64,000 nt of DNA from Cryptomeria japonica (GCF_030272615.1 NC_081407.1:316476456-316540455); one strand, 5' to 3'; counted from the first letter of the stretch, positions 23,063 through 35,411 are shown. Made by a program: numbers and translations. Notes: generated by a model from the letters alone, not told the origin.

Positions 23063-23982
23063 TGTCATGTCCCCTTTTTCCGAAAATAGAAACTTACTAA
23101 AAATAGTAAGTTCCCACTGGAATACTATTCAATTTGAGCTTTGGCTTGCAGTTCTTCAGTGGTTGATAAATCAGTGGACGAGGAGACTGTAGAACAAGAG
23201 TTTGAAAGTTTCCAAGTGATCTAAGGATAGGAATTAGAGGATTACCAGGTGTTCTAAGGATGGGAGTCAAGGAATACCATAGTATAATCTCATTCAGAGA
23301 TTATCATTCTGCAAAATGATTCCAGTTTTCATAGTTTTCTCGAACACTTTGTAAGGGTTTGATAATAGTTTTGTCACGATAGGTGTGGGTTTGTATTTCA
23401 GTTTGTTGTAGTGTTTGACAACAACATGGTGGTTGTACATTTATATTATTTCACATTTAAAATTGATATTTCATCATTTGATTAAGAATTTGTGTGTTGA
23501 GTGAAGTTTCATGAAAATCAGTGATGTTCAGCAGTGCCCGCCATAAGTATATTTTGTCTCCAGATTTGAAATAAAGTTGCAGAAGTGTTTTGGCAGCCTT
23601 AAGGCCGTAGCTTGCTGCTATTTATGAGTATTTTCAATGTATTATTTCAATAAGAACAATGGCGTGAAGTTTTTTATCTTGATAGTTGTTGATGCTTCAG
23701 TGTGGGTATTGGCTTCAGTTTTGGTCTCTATTTTGTGTCAAGTTGCAGCAGATATATATTGCTGTTATGAAATGTATTTAACAACAAAAATGTTGTAAAA
23801 TCCACGTCAAAATCTGTTGTAAACATTTTATATCAGTTGCACAAAATTTTAGGTTCAGTTTGGTGTGATTCGGTATACATTTTCATTCACTTGATTTATG
23901 TGTTTAATATTTATTGCAAATCTCATTTAAAGGTCCCAAAGGATTTTCGAATCTGATCAATTTTAGTATTAGGGACATTACA
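23063..23982. repeat. Solo LTR (920 bp) with TSD GGAAA
   Basis: Starts TGTCATGTCCC and ends GGGACATTACA, near-perfect inverted ends. It is flanked by GGAAA at 23058-23062 and 23983-23987. No internal region is present, so it is a recombined solo LTR. The orientation of the parent element is not known. The repeated word ACTTACTAAAAATAGTAAG near 23092 is a perfect short palindrome region, also seen in the giant LTR at about 29277-29410. Confidence 0.92.
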
Positions 23983-23987
23983 GGAAA

Positions 23988-24789
23988 GATTGTAGTTATC
24001 AATTGGTGAGCCCAATAAATAAAGAGAAAAGGTAATGCATGAAAGCTCTTCTATGGGATTGGTGTCAATCTTATTGCACAATATATAATATGGTTGCATT
24101 GACATATTCCCTGTGTTGCACCATTGGCTGGAGTGATTGACTCAGCGTGGAGATGGGTCCAATTTCACGACCTTAAAGGAGTTGTAGCGAGCATATATGC
24201 ATGACACTCGACACAACATCCCTACATTTGAGAGGGAATGAGCTTGACACATTTCCTTGTTGGACCATTAAATTTTGTTGCCAAGTCAAAGACAATGGGC
24301 CTCATATTCCATCAAGGAGACATCCAAAGTTTCAAGTTGTTGATCATAGGTAAGCAATAATAATGGTGTGCGCATCACAAAATCCATGTGAGGATAGAAG
24401 AATACATAGTGTTGCATGATTGGCCGAAATGGATGAATCAACATTCATATGGGCCCCATATGTGAGATAGGTGGCATCTCCATGGTCCTTCGAAACACGA
24501 CAGTCAAGTTGCACTTGTCTAGGATTTGGTTCGAGTTGTGAACCTTCTCCATAGTGCCAATAGACACTTGGAGCATTAAAGTGAGCAACCGACGGTGCGA
24601 TAAGGAAGCAAACTGCTCATGTCATCATAAAATGCATTTTAAAAGGGTCTCGAGGGCCAAATGTAGTGGTGTTGAATGATTTAACTCGACCACCCACCTA
24701 CATTTGTTTGCCCACCAACTTGCCCCTCCTTTTTTGAGTATAACTAATGCCTAAAGTGATACATGTAGATAGAAGTTGGACTGCCATAC
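23988..24789. other. Intergenic or old repeat, no gene recognised
   Basis: No domain-bearing frame on either strand and no paired repeat ends. Confidence 0.4.
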
Positions 24790-24960
24790 TCCACCAATCA
24801 AAGTAACGAGACTCGCTAGGTTTCACCTGGATTTGGTGAATCAAGAGTCAAGTCACCCTAGGCAAGTCTAAGGGGCTCAAACTTGAGCTTGGCCGAGTCT
24901 CAGCAACACTCATCGAGTTTGGTGGACTCGACGAACTTGCCAAGTACGCCCTAGCGCTAA
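24790..24960. repeat. GACTCG-rich block, possible old copy of the 28732 MITE
   Basis: Recurring GACTCG/CGAGTC words (AACGAGACTCGCTAGG, GGCCGAGTCTCAG, GGTGGACTCGACG) resemble those of the short element at 28732-28956. No clear ends or TSD were found. Confidence 0.4.
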
Positions 24961-25640
24961 TCCATCCAACTTGCACTCAAGGTCTTTTGTCCTTGCCTAG
25001 AATTCACATGCACTCATCTTGATCAACATATAAACTGATTTGCATTGTCTTTGAGCACACCTTATGTGTGCCCTAGCTTGTCCCTCAACACCATTGAAAT
25101 GCGCCCTTATTCATAATCCTTGTGCACCATCAACTATTGCCCTTCCTTGTCCTTGCATGAGTGGAAAATGCGCCTAAGCTAGTCATTTGTCTTTAACTAC
25201 TTTGAATTGGTGCCTAGCACATTGTCCCTATACATAAAGGATTACAGCCCTTCTTAGTCCCTATCACCACTAGAATCCCACCTCATGATTATCCTTTATA
25301 TCCTCCACATCCCACTCAACATCATTTATCCTTCCATGCTTTGAAATCCTTCTCAACATTGAATCCTTACTTCACAAGGAATTCCACTTCGTTTAGTCCT
25401 TCTCCTCACTATATTTCTGCCCTTCTACTTGTCCTTTTTTCCCTCTAAATCCCACCCTTCTTCACTAGTCCTCCTACCACATTGAAGTGCACTTAGCATT
25501 TTTGTCCTTGTCTCTAACTACCCTCAAAACCCGCTTAGCCTCTTGCATCTTGTCCTTAGCAACCTTTAAATTGTGCCTTCTTTTGTCCCTATGCACCCCT
25601 AAAATTTGCTCAGACCTAAATTCGTAAAGAGAAAAACAAG
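24960..25640 (+). repeat. Degenerate repeat block in the U3 part of a giant LTR
   Basis: Loose repeats of roughly 50-60 bp built on TTGTCCTTG, TGCGCCTAGC and CCACATTGAA-type words. The block lies upstream of an LTR promoter-like region, the position occupied by hairpin arrays in related LTRs. The LTR start could not be found. Confidence 0.45.
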
Positions 25641-27506
25641 TGAAAAATCAGGTGTGAAATTGTATTGTGGATGAGAAAGCTTGGCTTTATTTATAGGCAT
25701 CTAAGCAATAACTTTAATCCAACCAACCCAGATAAAAAAATTAAAAAATTCCTTCCGAAGTGCAAATATGAAACATGTGAAAGAGGGCATTAGGGGGCTG
25801 ACTTGGATAAGGAAATCCATCAAAACGTGTGCAAAGCAAAATGTGAAATGAAAAAGAATCTTATGCTAGCCGACCTAAATGTGATTGTAATTTATATGAT
25901 TTCAAACAATAAAATGGCTAAGTCGGCTAATTAGGGAATTGTAAGTGCAAGATTGATGACGGCTATAAAGGAGGTTAAGGTTTTTTTCATCCCAACATCA
26001 ATTCCTTGCAACTCATTCAAGATGAATTACAAGAAGCAGAGCTGAGCGAGTTAGGGCAGACTTGAGGCGAAATGCCACGTTGAATGCGAACTGTAGTAGA
26101 TGATGTGAATTTGTTCATGGATATCAGAATTTAAAGCCAACTTTTGAAAGAGTAGGGCAAACTGTGTTTAATAGGACAAATCAGACCTGCACCAAACTAA
26201 ATTCAGATCAGAAAACTGCAGATTCAAGAGAGAATTCAAGGAGGAATAGAAGCAGGTTACATTACAGTGGATAAGGATCAAAATTCCAGCAGGGAGGAAG
26301 TAAATTTGTGCAAAGGAAATCAGATTTTAAAGCCAACTGATGAAGGAAAAGGGGAAATGTTTGAGGAATGAATTCAACAACAGAAAGAGGGCAGTTTCCT
26401 CATCAATTCAAGCAATTTTTAAACCTGGAACATCATTTCCAGAATTTTAAGGTGTTAAATTATAGTCTCAGTCGTAACACTCAGAAAACTAAATCTGTTT
26501 CTCTAATTGTATCAGCGCACAGAATACTAATTCTGTTATTTACGATTTAATTTAGATTGGAATTTAGTTAGTGTTAACTAACAAATTAGCTTTGCAAACA
26601 TTTAGTTTGGTTAAAGTAATGAACGCCGGTGTAGAGGATCGTGGCTCCACACAGGGGTCACGACCCTATGTGGAACCACGATCGCGACCCCCTGTGGGGG
26701 CACGATTCCATGAAGACAATCGCATATATACGCCATCCTCCCTATTGAACTTGGTGTTCGAATGGAATAACAAAACAGACAGAGATCGGTGACATATATA
26801 TACATTTGCCTTCATACCTACAGAGGCAAATCGATAAAAAGACATAATCGATTTTCATTTCTTCGATCTGACTCTAACATACCAGATATTGAAGCTACAG
26901 CAAATCTGATTGCACAGAAACAATAACAGTCTATTTTACATTTACATAAGGCACTTGCAAATTTTAAGCACCAACATTTGCATATTTTTTAGTGTCATTT
27001 CCAGATTGAAAGGGCAAATCAGAATTGAACTTATGCAATTTCCCTTTTCATTTAAGGGCCATGATTAGTGAAATGTATTTTCATTCTTAGTGTTTTGATT
27101 CAAAATGTGTTTGTTTTCAGGTTTGATGCAAGGATGGAAAGTGAAATGAGAATTCAATCAAATGAACAGTCAAAATGTTCAAGTTCAAGAGGCGGATACA
27201 TGGAAAGACTCACCAATGCAAAGACATGATCCACACATTCAATGCAAAGAGGATGAAGGACTCAACAAGGTCATTCAAGGATGCGGATGGAAGATGCAAC
27301 AACAACATGAAGGTTCAACACCATGAAGGAGTCAAGACGACATCAAGGCAAGAGGAGGAACACCTTAAGGATGTGAAGGGATATCAAAACAACATTGCTC
27401 TACAAGGAAAGATTGCATTTGACCTTCGAAATCCAAGTTCAACATAAGGACTCTACAACAACGTCAGGGAAATCAAGGATTTTCAAGACCAAGGTGACGA
27501 TGAGGA

Positions 27507-27771
27507 TGTTTACTCTCGAAAGGAGTAGCTTTAACTGACAAGAAATAACAAAACATAGAACATAACAGAACTGATAGCAAAAGATATTCAACACATAACA
27601 TGGCCAAAATGATATTCCTTTGTTCACAGGTGTAATGTCTATACATCATCACTATCCCCTTATTCCCAATACAACAATATAAATAGTACAGGACAGTTGG
27701 TTAAGACTACCAACCGTCGGCAACCGACATGATTCTCAAGAACTAATTACTAGCAGCATATTTGCCATCTA
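27507..27771 (-). repeat. 3' LTR (left copy) of the minus-strand Gypsy
   Basis: Matches 38607-38924 along most of its length (GAACATAACAGAACTGATA, ATGATATTCCTTT, CATCATCACTATCC). It lacks about 50 bp near its distal end relative to the right copy. Confidence 0.85.
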
Positions 27772-28714
27772 GATCAACCCCACCAAAAAAGAAGTCTTCT
27801 AGATGATAGAACAAAAACAAGGCTGATTCCACACAACTACAAAGAGCTTGGAGGGTGAGAAGATGTCCCTAAAGTAGGTGAGGACGTCGAAAGTTGCTCT
27901 GTAGGTGTTGTACTTGCTTCGTGTGGAGCCGGAAGTCCCGCTCAACAACAAGGTGATGCTCTTGAGCCGTCTTTACCATAAACACTGCCTCTATAATATC
28001 CTTCTCTTTTTCGTTCCAATTGTGTTGTAACTATGGCAATGCATTCCTTCATCTCAGCCAACTCAATATCCCATTTTGCTACAAGTGCTTTCTACTGCTC
28101 CACCTTCTCCTCCAGGGCCGCTTGTAGCTGTTGTTCTATTTTAGTAAGCTTCACTTGGAGTGCCAACTCCCCTTGTGCTGCCGCAACCTTTGCCAATGCA
28201 ACTACCTTCTCTGCCTCAACCTCTTTGGCCGAGTGTATTGCCCTCTGGATCTACTAAAATGTCTCCCTGAAGGAGCTCTCCATGACCCAAGGTGATCAAG
28301 AGTCCACCCTGGCCCTCCATCTAAACACAACGCCAAGTCTCCAACATCTTCTAAGCCTCTGTTGTTGGCCATCCGTGGCATGTGAAGAGTTGTGCGAACT
28401 TTTCACAACCACCTCTCATGAAAGCAAGGAGCCTCTCAGCCTCCGATACAAAACCAATCTCTACTTGCCTAGCTAGCTCTGCAACCCCTCGAATGACCGC
28501 TATAATATCATCTAACTCTGCCAGGAATCTACATACAAACCCAAGGGCATCCTATGGGTGGTTGGGTTTTGAAACCCGAACTTAGGTCTCAATGTGACTC
28601 TCCTCACTCCGACTCGATTCCTCTATTACCAACCTGGTCTCCCTCATGTGCATTTTCATCCTCAAGGTCTATGACCATTTGTTCTCTCTTGAGGATCCCT
28701 TCCTCCTTCCTGCT
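27772..28714 (-). pseudogene. C-terminal coiled-coil part of the decayed internal ORF
   Basis: On the minus strand a frame reads EEGILKREQMVIDLEDENAH and further on a heptad-rich stretch, KVVALAKVAAAQGELALQVK, LTKIEQQLQAALEEKVEQ, then WDIELAEMKECIAIV, with stops in between. This is a coiled-coil tail of unknown function. It continues the frame that ends at 32045, the two parts being separated by the LTR at 28715-32044. Confidence 0.6.
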
Positions 28715-28731
28715 TGTTGTGACGTTTTCAC

Positions 28732-28956
28732 CATAAAAATGAAACGCGGACTCAACAAGGCTGACCCGACGAGGGACTTGGCAAAAAATCGACAGGACTT
28801 GGCAAAAACTCAGTAGAACTCGGCAAAAAAACCAATTTCTAGTGATTTTTGACTAGAGCGAGTCCTGGAGAGTCACTCGGCTCAGGACTCGGCTAGGGTC
28901 ACTCGGCTCGGGACTCGCTAGGACTCGGCATGTCCTAGCGAGTCCTGGAACTATGG
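28732..28956. mobile_element. hAT-like MITE (225 bp) made of ACTCGGC repeats
   Basis: An 8-bp duplication, GTTTTCAC, flanks it at 28724-28731 and 28957-28964, splitting the conserved LTR start. Ends are CATA...TATG, a short inverted repeat. The interior is dominated by GACTCGGC, GACTTGGC and GAGTCCTGG words in both orientations. An 8-bp TSD is diagnostic of hAT-type insertion; it has no coding capacity. Confidence 0.8.
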
Positions 28957-28970
28957 TTTTCACACATCAC

Positions 28971-28995
28971 CCCATTCCAAATGGGAACCCCCTAC
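28971..28995 (+). other. LTR-terminal hairpin motif
   Basis: CCCCATTCCAAATGGGAACC is the form here of the family's CCCCATTGCAAATGGGG-ACCCCC hairpin, found within about 40 bp of the LTR 5' end in all five ends seen in the window. Confidence 0.75.
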
Positions 28996-29269
28996 TTTTT
29001 AGGCCCTCTCGGTTTTTTGGTTTCGGTTTTTGGGCTTTTTCGCGACAGTCTCGTCAGTCCTTTCTGTTCGCAAATGTTTTGGGGTCATTTTGATCAAGTT
29101 TGCTTTTCATCTGAGCAAATTTGGCTAATTCTAGGGCTCGTTTTGTCAGTTTTAGGGTTTCTACCTTCAATCCTAGATTTTAGGGGTTCCCTTTTAGGAT
29201 TTTCGAGAATTGAAAGTTGCAATGGAATTAGGACCCTCTAAGGATCTGACACATGTAATTTGAGCGAAT

Positions 29270-30400
29270 TCTGAGCACTTACTATTTTTAGTAAGTTTTG
29301 CTGCCTCCCAGATTGATCTAATTTTGCCAAAAATCAAAATTTCTATTTTTAGTAAGTGTCCCTACATCCTGTTTTGCTCTAACTCTGACATTTTGAAACA
29401 CTTACTATTTTGGGAAAATCTATTTTGGCAGGCTCCTTGCAGACAAACATCGAAGATTGAACATTCCTGAGGACTTGGCTAAATCCGGAAAGTCAGAAGC
29501 AGACAGAGTAAAAAAAATGGCTAAGTCTGGACGCCCGTTCCAAAATTGTAAAGCATCGAAAATCTTCTAAGTTTGAAATCCCTTCAATTCCAGAAACGAT
29601 TGAAAATGGCCTCCTCAGCTCCAAATGTGGCATCTTGATCTAGAAGCAATCAAAAATTAGCTATGTATAGATGATAAGCTGAGCAAGAAGACCGCCAAAG
29701 TGGAAGTGTGCAAGTGTGGATGCCAAATCCAAAATTCCCTGGCACAATGGATTTGGCACTCAAGTCTAGAGCTGGGCGCTCAAGTGGGGTGATGGAGGAA
29801 AGTCCTCCATCCCCCAAAATTCCTTGCACATAGGCATTTAGGGCCTAGGCAAGGAGAAGGGTGCCAAACAGAGGTGCTTGGGGAAAAGTGAAAAGTGTGA
29901 TTTTCCTTGCCTAAGTGGAATTAGCGCCCATGTTTGGAGATGGGCGCCAAAGATGGTATGTCAAGGAAAATTCAAAAAAAATGCCAAATCCCTTCATGAA
30001 GTGGTTTTAGTGCTTAAGTCCAAGACAACGCGACAAAGTCAATGCATCATGGAAAATGGAGAAAACACAAAATTCCTCCAAGGTAGTTTAACGCCCAAGG
30101 AGTGCACAAGGCGCCAAAACATGGTCGGCGAGGAGAATTGAAAAAGGTGTGACTTCCTTGGCAATAAGCAAATAGAACCCATACCTAGGGAGGGGCGCCA
30201 AATCCCTCTTGCCTTGGACAAATAAAAAATTGCAAGATTCCATTACAAAGGTGAAATTGCGCCTAGGAAAGGATAGGGGCGCTAAGGGTAACATGTCATG
30301 GAGAATTTGAAAAATGTCCTTGACATGAAGGAATCAACGCCCTAGCCAAGGAAAGGATGTTGAAATGGCTTTTGTTAAGAAAAATCAAAGAAATGAGGAA
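29270..30400 (+). repeat. Hairpin-type repeats: CTTACTATTTTTAGTAAG then GCGCC arrays
   Basis: First, palindromic CTTACTATTTTTAGTAAG and two partial copies (29277-29410). Then from about 29740 to 30360 come six to eight spaced units whose halves carry GCGCC and GGCGC, the best being GCGCCCATGTTTGGAGATGG (29927), which closes with GCGC to an 8-bp perfect stem. Spacing is about 60-90 bp. Confidence 0.65.
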
Positions 30401-31180
30401 ATTCCACCATGCAAAGTGAATCCCACACCCAAGTTGGAAAACTGAGGAAATTGTCTAAGGCATGGAAATCAAAGGGTCAAGGAGGAATGGAAAAACGAAA
30501 ATCCCCTCGGGAAAATTTTAAAATTTCCATTTTTAGGCATCAAATCTCGTCGGAATTTGAAATTTTTTGCATATTTGGACTCGTGCAAGATTTATCTCTC
30601 TCCTAGACCTAGGTCCTAAATTTTAGAAAAATCTCTAAAAAATAGGAGGTGGCAAATTGTTGAAAATCTCCTCCAAAGCAAGGAAAGTTGAAAAAACTTC
30701 AAGAAAATGCTTCTTAAGTAAGAGATTCCCCCTCATGAATTTTTTTTTCTCTCCAAGGGTTTCTTGCCAAGTGGCTGCTAGGTCAGTGCATATCAAATTA
30801 ATGGCAAATTCCTTTTGCATGCAACCATCACAGGAGATGATGGTGTATTCATGGCTTCGTGGTGGTACACTTATTAAAGGAATATTTTGACCAAGTGGTG
30901 GACCGGTCAATGCATGAAGAATCTTTTTGCATGCAGCCGCCATATTTATGATTTTATGACAGATTCCTTGCGCATGTAGTCGTCATCTAGAGAATGATGG
31001 GCATTTATTTCTACATGAGGAATATTTATGGTATTTTGGGCAAATTTGATGTAATGGGGTGCATCTAATGCACGAATGTATGCCATTTTTGGGTTTATTT
31101 GAATTGATTGTTTATGGGCTTTGTGGGTATTAAGTGTTGATTCCCACCTTGTTGCATCTTGAGTGGAGAATCTTTTGGGG

Positions 31181-31235
31181 AAAACCCTAATTAGGGTTTT
31201 GCATGTAGCCAAGGCCAAAAGCCTATATAAAGGGG
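31181..31235 (+). promoter_or_regulatory. Telobox palindrome and TATA box of the giant LTR
   Basis: AAAACCCTAATTAGGGTTTT at 31181-31200 is a perfect 20-bp palindrome of two telobox halves. CCTATATAAAGG follows about 22 bp later. The pair probably forms the core promoter (U3/R boundary) of the LTR. Confidence 0.75.
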
Positions 31236-32044
31236 TGACCCCCCCTCATTTGTAACAGACGAAGACTTGTATGAAATTGTTGCGATAAGTTTTGAGATAA
31301 TAACAATGAAACATTGTTCTCTGATGGTGTCCACTTAAGTTATTTTTTTCAAAGCTTGCATGGTTTCACCTTCCTCACTTAGATTAGAAGTAGTATAGTG
31401 CTTTGATTTCAATGGAGAATGTAATGGTGTTCGATAAATTTCCATGGTTTATACTTTTTGCATCTTGCTAATTGTATGTTGCAGTGTAAAGTTAGTTTGA
31501 ACCCCAAATTTTTGCCAAGTTTGATTGTGAATAGTCGTTTGGATTGCATCGTGTTACGTATTCAAATGCACTTTCTCAATACGAAAATCCTCCAACATCC
31601 TTGGAAGATTGCATCGGTTCTTGCGGAGTTTTAGTTAATCTTGGTGAAGCAGAGCTTGGTTTATTTGGAATTTGTCCACCAAAGCATTAACTGTTGATAT
31701 CACTGCCCTTAGGAGTAGATTTAGGCATTTCTAACCCTTTCCCCTTTATTTTCAGTTCATTTTAGTTTGTTCGAAGCAGAAGCATCACAGAATCACTATA
31801 TCCGATGATGGAGTTCCAGCCACAACAAAGAACTGAAAGAACGATCCAAACGTAAGGCCCCTTGGATTACCAGCATATCACATCAAGCCAACTAAGTCAC
31901 GTCCGTGCATGAAGGAACCTTGGAGTTAGCCGTTTGATCTTATCGCAATCTTAGCATACAGTCTAGCTTCGATCAAGAGAGAGTGAAGTGACCATTAGGC
32001 CACTTTATTTTGTGTTCAACTCTGTCAGAAAAAACACATCAACA

Positions 32045-34458
32045 CTGTTGAGCTCTAGATGCAATTCCATCTCCATCTATTCTACCCTTTTGTCCTCTGA
32101 CTGTAACTCCTCAAGGTGGCTGCCTTTAACTGATCGTGGTGAGGGCGGTGGAGGTGCGTTGGGTGCCACGACAAATGTACCTAGCCAACTATCCACCGCA
32201 ACATCAACCTCCCAATCTAGCATAGCAGGTACACCCATGATTTCTCTCGGCACAGTCTTGGCAACTAGTGTAATGGTAGTGGCAAATGGTACACTAGCAA
32301 CTGGAACTAGTATGTTGGCAACAACTAGTACGCTAGCAACTGGTATGACAACTAAGACTGAGGTGGCAACTATAACAAGAAGTATGGTTGCCATTGTGGC
32401 ACTACTACCAACTGGTATGGTACTAGTATGGGGAGGTTTGGTTTGCCATGCAATAGCCACAGGAGTGGCCTGCTGCAACCCTTCTGACATTACAATCAAT
32501 ATGACCGAGCTAGGTGAGATCAGATGTGCCATCAAGGACAATGTAGTTGGTGCGTAGGTGATGGTACGGCCTGACCCTCTCAGTGCAGTAGAAACCTTCG
32601 GCTATGCCTTAGTAACCTTCAGTGGCTTGGAATGAGTTATCTTCACTCTCGCTCTCCGTGGATGAAACATCCACCATGTCTTCCTCTTCTTCACCCTGGC
32701 TTCCCTCATCCTCAACACCTTCCTCTTTGGCACTTGGCTCCAAATCCTACAGTTCTTGCCATCTCTTCTTCCTAGGTTGAGATTGGTCCTCAGTTGTGAG
32801 TGTGTCATAATACATCTAGTAAAAGATTGCAAGCTTATTTGGTTCTACTCGGCTAAGGGGCTAGAACCAACCCCTTCTATCCGTAGGTACTTGTGTGTGC
32901 AGCGCCTCCAAAAAGAGTCCAATGGCATGATGGCCCATGTAGAACATCTTGTGCTCAAGGGTTAAAAATTCTTTGATTCTCTTGGAAAGCACAGTCGCCC
33001 AATCGTAGACGATGCCAATCATGATTCCATTCATTAATCAAATCATCCAAATTGCAATATCCAAGGCTTTGCTAGCCCCCATGAGTCGACTCTTTATCAG
33101 GTCCAGGATGCATCTCCATTCCGCAATAGCAATATGACTCTTCTTCACACCTCAGCTATTGTTACTACACCATAACCCTTCCCACTGTTCCGTACTTAGA
33201 TCACTTTTGCATACTAATTGGAGCAATCTTTGTTTTTCCTCTTCATTTTGCTGAAGCATTTGGCCACCCCATGTCCTTTCAATGGGATGTTGAACACTAG
33301 CAAATTCTCTTGGGCCATAAAAGACTGTAACCCTACTTCCCTGAAATTCTATGACTGACCTATTAGAGTGTTGGTCATATCCTCCAACCAAGGTCTGCAA
33401 CACTAGCTCATATTCTTTCAAATTGAACATAGGCATTTGAATCGCCTTGTCTACTTCATCTTTCCTCGCCTCCCATATTGTTATACAAGTCTTGCAATGG
33501 CGTACAAGATCCTTCGATACATTCCCTATGAATTTCAAGAGTTTTTGCCTCTTCTGCGTGCTCAACATTGTCTTCACTTGGAAGGTACCATGTGTATTCG
33601 ACCAAATTGGACCATCTTGCTCTCGTTTGCATTCTTGTGCCTCTCTTGCACTCTCGGCCATGTGCAAGCTCTCTACGCATCCACCTTTTGCGTCTTCTAC
33701 ACCTTGGTCACCTTCGTTTCTATACTCTCTCCTCCCCAAAGTCTTCAACTCAAACCCCCTATTCTCAGTTCTTCTGTGAGGGACAGGTTCTCGATACGGT
33801 GCACGTTTGTTTCAAGAAGATCGACAACTTCAGTCTAGAGTTTCCTTTCTTCCCCTTCGTCACGTACTGACTGTATGGATGAGTTGTTGGTATTGGTACT
33901 GTGTGTGGATTCAGAGTCTTCGCTTGAAGCACTGCTTGCCTGGTCGGCTAGATCTTCACTTCATCGTTTGGGAGTGGTATGTTTCTTGCAACCTCTTCCA
34001 ACTCACTCTAGGTACATGGTCTTTCTCTCTCCCAACTATGGCTTTTACTAGCATTCCGACTCCTACTTCTCGTTGGACTCTCAAAACCTTCGACGTTTCC
34101 CCATAATCACGATCTTCTTTCACTTTTCTCTCTCGGGCAGAGAGATCTCCTTACTAATCACTCCCCCTACTCTCAGGTGTCTTTGGTACATCGATCTTTA
34201 TTTGGTCATAGGGGCATTAATTGTCAAGTGTAAGGCATCTACCAGTGTCCTGCTCTTCTTCCTCCCTACGGGCCCTTTCTTCGTATTGTTGCAGTATTTG
34301 TTTTCGACATTGCTCTTGATTCCTTTCCTCCCACTGGTCTTGCAATTCAATCAAATTTTGTGTGCCTTGGAATTCTATTGAGAAGATCGAAGACTGCGTG
34401 GTTCACTGAGAGTTCATTGCCTACCATGCTCTAAGGGACTGCTCTCTCCAGAGCTTCC
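32045..34458 (-). pseudogene. N-terminal part of the decayed internal ORF of the minus-strand Gypsy
   Basis: Best frame 33748-33152 (minus) reads KDEVDKAIQMPMFNLKEYEL, VLQTLVGGYDQHSNRSVIEF, RVTVFYGPREFASVQHPIER, then past a stop a stretch with IAIAEWRCILDLIKSRLMGA. Lower down, a basic segment (KEEVLRMREARVKKRK) appears. It resembles the long non-enzymatic proteins carried by plant retroelements (putative plant transposon protein type), but no catalytic motif is seen. Stops and frame changes are frequent. The upstream frame continues beyond 38407 across the 34459-38406 insertion. Confidence 0.55.
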
Positions 34459-35314
34459 TGTTGATGTGTTTTTCATGCACATGAACACAAAATAAAATAC
34501 CCAAAAGTATCTTATCCTCTCCTGAACAAAGTTACTCAAATGTTGAAGATTAGCTTAAGGATCACTTGAGACAACTCAAAGGTTCATAAATGTCGGGTCA
34601 CGATGTGTGGATAAGCACAATGGTTTGATGTGATTATGCTGGAATCACAAGGGGACTTACGTTAAATTGTTAAATGCTTGAATTGTTGGAACTTGATCAT
34701 TTGATGTTGCAATCTTGTGATGCTTTCTGATCCTAAACTAACTTGAGTTGAAAAAAAAATGACAAAAGAAAAGGGTTGAGAGAGTCTATTCTAAGACCTA
34801 GAATGTAAGAAGATAGGTGAAAGATTAGATGGAATCCTACTAGGCAAGGTCTCACCATCAAACTGAACAATTTGATGCAAGCTCAGTGCAATCTTCTAAG
34901 GACATTTCAAAGATGTTCAAATCATTACCATCAAACATTGATCACCATTTAAGTCAATGCATAAACAATGGACGCATAATAATTTGAGGTTAAGCTCATA
35001 TCATTCCAGTTGACCACGCAAGGTGCACTTACAATCAGCAAGAGGCTAGTGGTATGGACTAAACGGAATCCACATAAATGCATTCAACAATTTCCTCCAT
35101 CCAATCTCATTAACATGAAAATAAATTGAGAAGTAAAGACTATGCAAGTTGTTGAAGCAACAAATCAAATTCACCTTAACTTCAATGAAATCAATTGTTC
35201 TTTACAACAAGGTTTGGCAACAATCTTTGCCTTCTCCTAATCTAACTTCTACTCTAATTGCTATTCACTATTCTATTCCTCTAAAACTATCTATTAACCT
35301 TTACAAATGAAGAG

Positions 35315-35411
35315 CTTGAGCCTTTTATAATGCCCTCAATACAATTCAATGGCTCAAATCAATTTGAGATCAATGGCCGAGATTTTTCAATGAAAACCCT
35401 AATTAGGGTTT
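35315..35411 (-). promoter_or_regulatory. Telobox palindrome and TATA box (reverse LTR)
   Basis: AAACCCTAATTAGGGTTT at 35394-35411 and, downstream on the minus strand, ATTATAAAAGG near 35320-35330. Same pairing and spacing class as in the other LTRs of the family. Confidence 0.75.

Larger units (their letters stand above)
28715..32044 (+). repeat. Solo giant LTR (3.3 kb) with near-matching TSD
   Basis: Starts TGTTGTGACGTTTTCAC, the family start, here split by a 225-bp MITE, and continues ACATCACCCCATTCC. It ends AAAAACACATCAACA. The flanking 5-mers CTGCT (28710-28714) and CTGTT (32045-32049) differ by one base. Inside are hairpin-type repeats (29277-30360), a perfect 20-bp telobox palindrome at 31181-31200 and TATA box CCTATATAAAGG. 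No coding segment survives. Confidence 0.85.

Noticed and set aside
31181-31200. Interstitial telomere repeat
   Set aside because: Only two telobox halves in palindromic order, repeated at the same place in every LTR copy; this is a promoter motif, not telomeric DNA.
32077-32541. 154-codon minus-strand hydrophobic frame as a membrane protein
   Set aside because: The hydrophobic run comes from a GTTGCTAGT-type low-complexity stretch and is also open on the other strand; it is more simply part of the decayed Gypsy ORF.
31988-32557. 189-codon plus-strand frame rich in Thr/Val
   Set aside because: It starts inside the tail of the LTR at 28715-32044 and crosses its boundary into antisense of the decayed Gypsy ORF; composition is low complexity.
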